This document shows, piece by piece, positions 55,650-64,000 of a stretch of 64,000 nucleotides of DNA. The first letter of the stretch is position 1. Each line of letters begins with the position of its first letter. The DNA comes from Wurfbainia villosa (Eukaryota > Streptophyta > Magnoliopsida > Zingiberales > Zingiberaceae). The position numbers were made by a program, and so were the translations under genes. The stretch spans positions 131,143,272 through 131,207,271 of the forward strand of contig CM045989.1 of the NCBI GenBank assembly GCA_025175895.1, written 5' to 3'. The notes under the pieces were generated by a model. That model was not told the DNA's origin, did not search any database, and saw only the letters and a program-made list of their open reading frames with translations.

Positions 55650-56174
55650 ATGCCAAGCCAGACTAATGTGCTTGAGGAGATGGATTGCAGGGTTGGGGAT
55701 ATGTTTGGCTCTACTTCTACTGCTCTACAAGACTCCTCTTCTGCTTTACATGGTGATGATGTAATTTCTAATGCTCCAGATATTGTTGTGAATGTTGATG
55801 TTGGGAACTTTGAAGATAATGTTGATGCATGCAGAATACTAGATGAGAGTATTATTATTGCATATGTTATTGTTGATGATGTTGCGTGTGTAATTATGGA
55901 TGAAGTTGTTGTTGTGTTAGATATTGAGGATGATGACATGGGTGTGTTGCTAGCTCCTCCTGTTGATATTCTAGTTGCAGAGGAGACAGTGCCTATAAAA
56001 TTATCATATTCAGCTGTGCAACAACCTGATATGCATGATCAAAAGTCAATTCTCATAGGAGTGGTGGATAGCTGGACACTCCCAGACTGGACACTCCCAC
56101 CTGAGATCGAGTCTCCAAAAATTTTACTGATGAAGGCCCTGACATATCATGCAATAGTCCAGACTCCAGGCTAG
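55650..56174 (+). CDS. Acidic ORF of element G, function unknown
   Basis: 174 open codons, starting MPSQTNVLEEMDCRVGDMFG. It is rich in Asp, Val and Ile, with repeated D-V/D-D patterns (ISNAPDIVVNVDVGNF; VVLDIEDDDMGVLLAPP). I see no zinc knuckle, protease or RT block, no signal peptide and no membrane segment. The frame would join the Gag-like frame upstream of the solo LTR (the codons flanking the TSD agree), so its Met may not be the true start. It could be the C-terminal part of a divergent Gag or an extra ORF of a non-autonomous element. Low-complexity GAT/GTT runs may have grown by slippage. Confidence 0.45.
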   Translation: MPSQTNVLEEMDCRVGDMFGSTSTALQDSSSALHGDDVISNAPDIVVNVDVGNFEDNVDACRILDESIIIAYVIVDDVACVIMDEVVVVLDIEDDDMGVLLAPPVDILVAEETVPIKLSYSAVQQPDMHDQKSILIGVVDSWTLPDWTLPPEIESPKILLMKALTYHAIVQTPG

Positions 56175-57922
56175 AAACTTCTGATGAATCGCCTCCAACT
56201 ACCAGATATTACATATGATGAGGCGATTATATCAGAGGGAGCAGCATGAAACTATCCTGATTACACCATGAAAGCGCTCACCCCCATTCAGTCCATCCCA
56301 CTCCTGGTGTGGATGTTCAAGTTGAATCTTCTTCAACCACCGGGACGGGATTTCTTTCAGAGCACTCCACGACCTGCGTGGCTTCTTCTACTGAATCTTC
56401 TTCAACCGCCAGAACCTCAGGGGAGTTTGCTCTATCTCATTTTTTTCTTTTCTTTGTATAGACATTTCTTTTACTTTATTTGTTTTTATTTTAGTTGTTA
56501 AGTTTTGTTTGTTGCGTTTTTGTTTAGTCATGTTTTGAAATAAATTTCCTACACATTCTTTTATATCATCTTAGAAGTCATGAAAGCTAGTTAAATTTGA
56601 TTGTCGAATTTTGGGATTTATTATCATGAATGGATTATTTGATTGCATATGGTTGCTACTTGGTGATGGATTTTGTGTTGATAGATTGAGATGATTTTTT
56701 TTCATTCCTAGTGAGGATTGTGCCTCTTTTTATTGCTTGTGTGTGGTGCACTTGTGGTTATTGTAACTCTAGAACTTGCTTTGATTCTTTCGAGACCACA
56801 CAGCCATAGATTTACATGATTATTATGAAGACATTCTCACTTATTTTCCTTTACTTCTTCTGTCACCACATGCTTACTGAATAATATTCTAGTTGTTCAT
56901 CATATCATTTTTCTTTCCTTTCATTACTTTCTTCTCCATTTCTATTTTTGAATGTGGAATATTGGATGTTCCATGATGAGTGTTTTGCTTGGGACAGACA
57001 AAAGTTTAAGTGTGGGGGAGAGACCAGCTCAGGATAATTCAATGTAAGCATAGGCAAGTCGTGCTTGATCACCATGAGTTGGCCATGCTCTTTATTTTTA
57101 TAGGTGAGCTTGGTGTATTTTTTTTCTAGAGCATAGGGAAGTGTATTGCATGTCAAAAAAAAAGTTGAAAAAAAAAAAGAGAAAAAAAAGTTGAAAAAAA
57201 AAAGCATTTGGCCAAAACAATAAAGGCAATAAAAAAATTTCTTTGACATGTTGTGCAATTTTTTTATTTGTGTGATAGTATTTTTTGTGATAGACATCCC
57301 TTGTTGCATGTGGATTTTATATTGTAGAAAGTGATAGGGGTTGTTTATATCTTATTTGGTAAATTTAGGAAAGCTAGCTTGGATGGAAACTTTTGGGGCA
57401 ATACTTCCATGTACTTATCTATGTAGCATTTCAGTATTTCCATATCTTCCTGTATTTCTTTAGCTACTTTATTTCTTACCTTTCTTTCTTTCCACACATA
57501 CTATCATTTTTCTTGTATTCATGTTTCCCTTACATTCTTAATAAGCCTTCAATGATTGTGCATTCTTATGTGTATATGGTGGTGAAGGTAGACGAAAAGC
57601 AAGCATATGGTAGTGCATAAACCACGAGTAGCTTGAGTGAACTCCACTATTATATGCTTATGAGAGCAAGAGAAACCACCACTTACCTTTGTGAGGCTTA
57701 ATCATTCTTAGTTTATTCAGGATGGATTAAAGTTACTATGTTTGTTAACCCATGTAAGATATGAGACCATGATTGCTTGAGTCTTTGAGAATTGACAATC
57801 CTAGGTAACTTTCTTTCACGATTTTCTATGTATGATTGGGAATTGCTAGCGAAATATATCTTCATTTTACTTTTAGTTTTCTTTTCTTGCTCGGGACGTG
57901 CAAGAATAAGTGTGGGGGAATT
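56175..57922 (+). other. Non-coding 3' interior of element G
   Basis: After the ORF, 56268-56501 has a short repeat (CTTCTTCAACC twice) but no domain. AAGTTTAAGTGTGGGGGAGA at about 57002-57021 is a second purine-rich tract. An A-rich run with repeated AAAAAAGTTG lies at 57153-57205. The tract used for the LTR is at 57911-57922. Confidence 0.6.
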
Positions 57923-59489
57923 TGATAGCTTCATTTTATTGCGCTGTTTTGACTCATGGATTGGACATTTTAGGCTCTTTTATGTAGGTAATTATTATTA
58001 TTCGGTATATTTTACATATTAAATTTATTTGAGATTAATTGTGTAATTCCTATAATTTTAGAATTATTTTTCATAAGTTGGATGTGATCTTGTAGGAAAC
58101 ACAAAGAGAGCCTAAGTGGAGTGATCGGAGCCGTCCATCTAGATTTGGATCGATCACAACCTTTGGATGGAGAAGCCTAATTAAGCAAATGATTGATTAA
58201 TCAAACCCTAGCTTTAATCAAGGGTTGAGATTTGCGGGGCAAAAATGATCAGACGGCTAATAGCTTCACTTCAATTGGCTTCTTTTCTTCTCAAAAATCA
58301 TCATTAAGTAGTAAAAAAATGCAAGCAACGCCTTCTTCCCCAATTCGCGAGCACAAGCGAGCGACCTTCCCAACAGCTGTGGCGACGAGCTTCGGCAGCC
58401 ATCTCCGACGGTCATCCTCCTCCCATCCAACTGTGGGACTCTCTCCGGTGTAACACACTCCCCTCTGGCGCAACAGAACTAGCTGCGGTGGTTTGGCAGC
58501 AAAGTTCACAGCAACGGCAGAAGGAGTTCCTGTCATCTTCACCGCGAGCACTTCATCTCCTACCACCGGAGCTGAGAGGTTCCTCAGCTGGATGTGCTTT
58601 GGAAGGTTGAGGTCGCTTTCTCACTGTCGTGGTTCGGCGGCATCAATTTCCAGATCCGACAGCCTCTAATCTTCATTCCGACGATAGTTCTCCACTCCAG
58701 CGCCGGTGAAGAACACACGACAGCCACTGATCCGATTTCCATCCCTTCCAGCAGCCGTGGTTCGACAGCTCCATCATTCTATCTTCACCCCTTTAGTTGC
58801 GGTGGTTCAGCAGCTCAGTTCATTCCATCACTAGAGCAGTGGGTGGTATTCATCTTCAGTTCAGCCTCATCGGAGGGATTTTTTGGCAAGGAATTCGCTT
58901 CATCGTTCGTCAGAGAGGGTTGTTCGAGTCGTCGTCATCGCCAGAGAGGGTGGATCCTTCTCTGAGTGTTATGGATTGTCGGTTAACTTTATATTTGAAG
59001 TTCATGCATTTAATTGATCGTAGTAGTTTATCTTGTAGTTTGATTTGGAGTTTATCTTGTAGTTTAATTTGGAGCTTAGTAGTAGTTTAATTTGTAGTTC
59101 ATGAATTATTTATGGTTAGTTGCAACTTTTCTTAGTTTTTCATTAGGTTAATTGTTCCTTAGCTTAGTTGTTCATAAACTTAAGTGTTACTTAGCTTAAT
59201 TGTTCCTTAGCTTACTTGTTCATTAGCTTAATTTCATCGCAATTGTAGTCTAGTTAGATTAGAGTTTTGATTACTCACATTATCTTTTGTTTAATAGGAT
59301 TAGTTTAATTTCAATCCAAATCCCCATTTTCATAGAAAATCCAAAGCAATAATTAGCGATCCTAAGACTGCTATTATATCAATTACACTTGTTGGAAAAT
59401 GATCTGGGTCATTCACTATGCTATATTAGCATACATAGGGTTTGGTAATTAATTTGTAACGGTACCATGGCACATAATCGCCGTTATCA
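57923..59489 (+). repeat. 3' LTR of element G
   Basis: 1567 bases, the fuller copy. It matches the 5' LTR apart from the extra 58154-58398 and scattered changes. Short ORFs inside (58232-58965) come from the GC-rich part and are not supported as genes. Confidence 0.9.
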
Positions 59490-59494
59490 AGGTG

Positions 59495-59727
59495 CTCAAC
59501 ATCCGAGGAAGAAGAGGTTGAAGAAGACTCCACCTCTAGGATTGAGGGGGAGGAGAGACACTCAACACTGGAGCAAAAGCAAGAGAAACCCTCTACATCC
59601 GAGAATGAGGCCAATGAAAAAAAAACTCACCCTATAGGTAACTCAAGCATGGTTAATAAAAATAAAAAACACATAACATATTTTGAGTGTAGAGAAGTAG
59701 GACATTCAAGAGCAAGTGTCTAAGTAA
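59495..59727 (+). pseudogene. gag of element H, distal part
   Basis: Resumes after G: STSEEEEVEEDSTSRIEG, then HPIGNSSMVNKNKKHIT and the start of the first zinc knuckle (YFECREVGHSRASV), with its first Cys changed to Tyr. It matches A and F gag closely. I inserts at 59727/59728; the rest of H is outside the window or lost. Confidence 0.82.
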
Positions 59728-60935
59728 TGTAGGGTCGCGGGTTGGCCGGCTAGGGGGGGGGGGTGAATAGCCTTTGTCGTAGACGATGGAATTCGTTCGT
59801 TCGTTGCTCATCTACAAGTAACGTTAGTGCAAGCGGAATATACTAATAAAGACAATTAAGAAACAAACAAAAGATAAACAATGCTAACAAACAATATAAC
59901 GTGGTTCATGGCCTTGCCTCTAATCCACGGTATGATTCGTCCATGGTGAATCACTCCGCAACCAATTCACTATTGGTCTCTCCCTTTAGCCAAAGCAAGG
60001 TGGAGGTAAACCCTTACAACTCAAGAACACTCCTTCTTTTACAATAGATGTGAAAGAAACTAGAAGAAGGAGTTTAACACTTGTGGAGCACTTGGATGAT
60101 AGTTTGAAGCATAAGTATTAGCCATCCAAAAGCCCACACCCTCTCTTTTTATAGAGAGGGTTGATTTCTTCCCATTGGCCACTATCAGTCGACTACTGCC
60201 TTTGGCAGTCGACTGGTACCGCTACAACAGTCTTTGAACACGTCAGATCCCGACTATTGTAGTCCAACGGAACCCTTGGCAGTCGACTGATGTAACCATC
60301 AGTCGACTGATGCCTCCGTAGTCGACTGGTCAGTCGGCTACGGGCGGTTCTGTGCCCGTGACTGCCTTCATCAGTCGACTGCCACCTTTGGCAATCGACT
60401 GATGATCTTGTAGTCGACTGCCATTCTATGGCAGTCGACTGCTGGGCTAAAAACCCATCAGTCGAACACTAGTCGAACCCCGTTCGACTCAGAGCAGTCG
60501 ACTGATGTCGGGAAATCTCATCCGACACTTAGCCATTCGGCCAAGTTCACCTAATAAGCTACTTACATTTCACTCATTCTCTTATCTCACTCGAAGTCCC
60601 TCGCCGAAGCTTTCTTCGTTCGCGGCCACGTCCCTCGGCAGCATCAAGCGCACGGCTCTGCAATGCTCCTTCGCGTCTCTTGCCTTCGAAGTCTGCTTCC
60701 TTGGCTTCGCTTCAAGTCATCTCGTCCGACGGTCCCTCGGCAGCATCAAGCGCACGGCTCTGCAATGCTCCTTCTCCGACTCAAGCACGAGGTTGTGAGT
60801 GGTGAACCCGCCTAAGCTTCATGTGCGAATTACTAAGTCCTGCAAGACTCCAACGCACATATCAAATCCAATCATCCTAACTTAAACCCTTTGCCACACA
60901 CATCAAAACCATATCACGGGTCGATTGCACTAACA
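59728..60935 (-). repeat. 3' LTR of element I
   Basis: 1208 bases. Between 60185 and 60506 it has nine exact AGTCGACT sites, one within the 16-base palindrome CATCAGTCGACTGATG (60297-60312). A TATA box (CTATAAAAA, minus) lies at about 60146-60154. A run of about eleven G starts the + strand LTR (near 59752). A 60-base segment (CCTCGGCAGCATCAAGCGCA) recurs at about 60634 and 60735. Confidence 0.9.
60146..60154 (-). promoter_or_regulatory. TATA box in the I LTR
   Basis: Minus strand CTATAAAAA between complementary GAGAGG/CCTCTC flanks (CCCTCTCTATAAAAAGAGAG). It lies downstream of the AGTCGACT array in the reading direction of I, so the array is just upstream of the promoter. Confidence 0.5.
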
Positions 60936-62169
60936 ATCTCCCCCTTTTTGATGTGTGGCAATCCGTTTAAGTTAGGTAAAATATTTGATAAAATATTAAG
61001 GAAAGAAAGCATGTAAATAACATGATTAGCAACTCTCCCCCTTAATACATGAAACTCCCCCTAAATACATTCCCCCTTAAACATATATCTTTCTCCCCCT
61101 TTGACACCATCAAAAATATTAAACAAAGTTTATATAAGCATGGCATCAAGTCTAGAGAGAATCAAACTAAAAATCAATCAAAAACCTGATAAAATTAGGT
61201 TCGCAAAGACAGATACATCGATCAGCAACTATCGATATGGCGATCATTGCACAAGTAAATTCAGTTTTTCAGATTTTCTGGACGAGATTCAAAAATGCAC
61301 TATAAATTCTAGAAAATTCAAAAAATAGTGAAATTTTGAAAACACATTTCTTTCAAGTTCCTTTATCAGTGAAAAATGAGTTTTCATGAAAATTTATTAT
61401 ATTTTCAAAAATTAGGCAAAATCTCAAAAGTTTAAAAATATCTAAAGTTTGTATCAATTTTGAAGCCTAGTTTTGCCTTAAAGCTTTTCAAAACATGAAC
61501 ATTCAATTTATGAAACAAGAAATGTTTTCCAAAACATTTGAAATATCCAACCATGATCTTTGGGCAATATGTATATGAATTAAACATAAGTCTTCCCCAT
61601 GATTGGTCTATTATTGCTATTTTGATACTTTAAATAACCATCTAAATGCCATAGGCATTAGCGGACCATTAGTATCATCCTATCATCTCACTCATGCTAT
61701 GTTTTCAATCAAGGTAGCCTATGGTGAGTGTGAGATGTATCCTAAAGGTATTTATATATACTTAACCATTAATTTCATGCAATTCTACACAAGGTTAAGT
61801 ATCATCCTAACATCCCACATGATCATAAAGACATATATGCATTAATTCCATATTATGATCATGAAACAATTGTATTCATCAATTTGTGATCATGCATTAG
61901 GTATTACATCATGATAATAAAGCAAATATCACCTAAAACATGATTTAAACCCTATTGTCCATGAATATATATTAAATGTCAAGATCATAAATCATGATTG
62001 CAAACATATGTAACAATTATATTAACTATTATGATTTAAGCATTATTATCAATTTATGGGAACATTATCATCACCCAACACTATGCTAAAAATGAAGTCC
62101 CGCCATCCTAAGTCAACCAAATAATAAGATATAGGTGAAATCCTTATGGTTGACTATCCTAGGATTTTC
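60936..62169 (-). other. Non-coding 3' interior of element I
   Basis: AT-rich with no gene-like frame. The polypurine tract is next to the LTR. Repeated CTCCCCC strings (61031-61100) resemble it. Short ORFs (61101-61328, 61603-61845, both + strand) have no match I recognise. Confidence 0.65.
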
Positions 62170-63855
62170 CTAACCCTTAAGGATGGATTTAGGAACCCAG
62201 AAAAAGTTCTTTCCTATAGGGTTCACTAAATATTCCTTAGGAATCCATTTTCTAGCAATTTTCTTATTTTTGCTTTGGCCCCTAGCAATTAAACATTTAT
62301 AGGCCTTTTCATTTGTTTTTCCCTTATATCCTAGGCCTTTCTTATTGAAACTTGCCCTTTGGCTCCCTATAATCATATTAAGGGTGTTGGAGCCAATTGT
62401 AAACTTTTCTAGGGCTTTGGTCAAATGATCTACCTTTTCCCTTAACATCCTATTTTCCTCAATGCATGCATCATTAACATCAAATGGCATATAGTCATGT
62501 GAGAATGCATCATCATCATTAACATGTAAACATGCTTGTTCTAATTTATTTTCTAGATCCTTAATTTGATCAAGCATGCTTTTGTTCTTTTTCTTAGCCC
62601 TAAATAAATCCTTAGTAAGGCTAGAAATCATGGAAACTATTTTCTTGGGTGAGAGATTCGTTACCATAGTTTCCATGTCTTCTTCTTCGGATGAGGAGGA
62701 TGATGATGAGCCTCCCCCTTCACTAAAGCTCTCCTCACTTGAGCTTGCTTATTCATTTTGGGAGGAGGAGGAGTCTAGGTCGTCAAATGCCATCAAAGCA
62801 AGGTTGGTGACAAATGTGTTTTCTTCCTTCGATGATGATGAGGAAGAGGGGTCATCCCAAGTTCTTGCTTTTAGTGCCTTGGCCTTCTTCTCTTCTTCCT
62901 TTTTCTTCTTGCTCCCCTTCTTCTTTTCCTCTTTCTTCTTCCTCTCTTCTTTGCTCTTATTCAAGAGAGGACACTCATCTCTTATATGTCCCTCTTGTTG
63001 GCAATTATAGCAAATTATCTTCCTCTTGTGCCTTCTCCTATCATAAGATTTGTTAAACTTTAAATTTCTTAAAGCACGCCTTACCTTCCTTACCATATAA
63101 GAATCTTCATTGCTATTCATGGAGGATGATGAGGAATCTTCATCGGAGGAGGAGGAAGTCTCTATCTTCTTCTTCTTCCCCTTGTTTGCTACTAGGGCTA
63201 CTTCTCTTGATGGCTTGATACTTGATTCTTCATTTATCCCTTCAAGCCTTGTTTCGTGGAGCTCCATGGTTGAGAAGAACTCCTCCAAGGTGCTCACTTC
63301 TAGGTTCTTCGACAAGTAGAAGGAGTCCACCATTGAACTTCATTTCGATGACCGGGGAAAGGCATCGATTGCTTTCATAAGCATATCCCGGTTCGAAAGT
63401 TTTTCTCCTACACTTGTTAGCCCAATTAAAATTTCTTTAAACCTAGAATGTAATAATGTTACCTTTTCTCCCTTTCCTAATTTGATGTTTGATAGTTGGG
63501 AGCGGAGGAGGTCTCTCCTTGCAAGCTTGGCCTTCGAAGTGTCTTCATGAAGTTCCACTAATCTCTCCCACATTTCCTTGGCACTTGAGCACTCCCCAAT
63601 CCGGTTAATCTCTTGTTAGGGGAGCACATTGAAGAGGTGGTGCTTGGCCTTTGAATTTGCAAGGTGCTCCTCCCTTTGCTTTTTAGTCCACCATGACTTC
63701 TCTATTGGTTCACCCTCTTCATCCCTAGGCATCTCAAAACCTTTTTCCATTATAAGCATAATATCAAAATCGGTTTCAAAGAATACCTCCATTCTCTTTT
63801 TCCACCAAGAGAATTCTCCTTCAAACTTTGGTGGGTGAATGTTGGAGTCGGTCAT
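62170..63855 (-). pseudogene. gag of element I, near complete (SIRE type)
   Basis: Minus strand from MTDSNIHPPKFEGEFSWWKK. The full Gag core is present: FFETDFDIMLIMEKGF, MWERLVELHEDTSKA, LLRSQLSNIKLGKGE, LLHSRFKEILIGL, AIDAFPRS, YLSKNLEVSTLEEFFS. Next a Lys/Ser-rich part, one zinc knuckle CYNCQQEGHIRDEC (about 62971-63012), a long Lys/Glu run, an acidic Ser run, a coiled coil (LFRAKKKNKSMLDQIKDLEN onward) and the end KNFFWVPKSILKG with a stop. Three or four stops separate the pieces (63616, 63339, 62748). Unlike A/F it has one knuckle and a complete core. The acidic and Lys-rich runs are low complexity. It ends where B would continue into protease. Confidence 0.88.
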
Positions 63856-63918
63856 CCTTGATGTAGTTCTTGTTGCGGCGGTTAGTCTGTTGACAAGCTA
63901 CTTGGTTTTAATACCACT

Positions 63919-64000
63919 TGTAGGGTCACGGGTTGGCCCGCTAGAGGGGGGGTGAATAGCCTTTGTCGTAGATGATGGAATTCATTCGTTCGTTGCTCGT
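63919..64000 (-). repeat. 5' LTR of element I (start outside window)
   Basis: Matches 59728-59810 (GTAGGGTCACGGGTTGGCCC, then the G-rich run and GTGAATAGCC). Only its innermost 82 bases are in the window. Confidence 0.88.

Larger units (their letters stand above)
51747..59489 (+). mobile_element. Element G: non-autonomous Gypsy retrotransposon nested in H gag
   Basis: LTRs start TGATAGC and end CGTTATCA. Perfect TSD AGGTG (51742-51746, 59490-59494). The primer site TTTTGGCGTCGTTGCCTGGG (about 53037-53056) is of the Athila/Tat type, and GTGTGGGGGAATT (57911-57922) is the polypurine tract. The interior (without the solo LTR) is about 3.1 kb, with a Gln/Tyr-rich frame and an acidic frame but no protease, RT or integrase. 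The group cannot be set beyond Gypsy with an Athila/Tat-type primer site. Confidence 0.9.
59728..64000 (-). mobile_element. Element I: gag-only SIRE-type Copia, running off the window end
   Basis: Left LTR 59728-60935 (minus start TGTTAGTGCAATCG), interior 60936-63918, right LTR from 63919 cut off at 64000. The left TSD candidate is AGTAA (59723-59727); the right copy is outside the window. Polypurine tract CAAAAAGGGGGAGATTG (minus) lies beside the left LTR. A worn primer site TGGTATTAAAACC (minus) lies at about 63904-63916. The 3-kb interior encodes Gag only, with no pol. Confidence 0.88.

Noticed and set aside
57153..57205. A-rich run as a LINE/SINE poly(A) tail
   Set aside because: It is inside G, has no TSD around it, and no RT, endonuclease or Pol III boxes are upstream.
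1..64000. A host gene or gene fragment captured by one of the elements
   Set aside because: I looked for non-retroelement protein text in all long frames and found none. The only unexplained frame, 55650-56174, is best read as part of element G.

Overview
This window looks like intergenic DNA from a large, retrotransposon-rich flowering-plant genome, perhaps a monocot; the species cannot be named from the sequence. I found no host gene, rRNA, tRNA gene or CRISPR array. Almost every base belongs to LTR retrotransposons stacked inside one another. Exact or near-exact 5-bp target-site duplications (TSDs) let me place most element ends to the base. Letters below are labels for this annotation only.

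Left stack (1-38943). A is an old Copia (SIRE/Maximus-type) element on the + strand, 379-38938. Its gag is interrupted by B (3809-17302, minus strand, SIRE-type Copia with pol; TSD GTTAT). B's RNase H is interrupted by J (6174-12747, minus, Athila-like Gypsy carrying only gag-protease; TSD ACTGT). Downstream, A is interrupted by C (17906-35152, +, Tekay-like chromovirus with chromodomain; TSD TAATT). C's gag is interrupted by D (22375-28226, +, Tork-like Copia, internally deleted). A also received a 634-bp TRIM with identical LTRs (35904-36537, minus; TSD AAGAT).

Right stack (38944-64000). A decayed Copia LTR/leader remnant (38944-40010) precedes E (40011-50698, +, the same family as D, truncated inside its protease). 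E's 5' LTR holds F (40808-47182, minus, gag-only SIRE relative; TSD CAATA). H is a fragment of another SIRE-type element (50699-51746 and 59495-59727). Its gag is broken by G (51747-59489, +, non-autonomous Gypsy; TSD AGGTG). G contains a solo Copia LTR (53870-55641, minus; TSD GTTGC). Finally I (59728 to the window end, minus, gag-only SIRE type) sits in the distal part of H gag.

How they relate: only B and C carry recognisable reverse transcriptase, RNase H and integrase, and both are broken. A, F and I have LTRs, primer sites, polypurine tracts and gag but no pol, so they would have depended on enzymes supplied in trans. J and G lack RT and integrase in the same way.

The most unusual signals are not genes. 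(1) The 5' leader of D holds a series of stem-loops. Several recur in E with different bases on both sides of the stem, so pairing is kept while sequence changes. (2) LTRs of A, F and I carry arrays of short dyads (CCAAG..CTTGG units and AGTCGACT palindromes), and J carries a GC-rich dyad array in both its LTRs and its gag-protease ORF. (3) A has three tandem primer-binding sites at 54-bp spacing. (4) A, F and H share a Gag that lacks much of the usual core but has two zinc knuckles in A and F.
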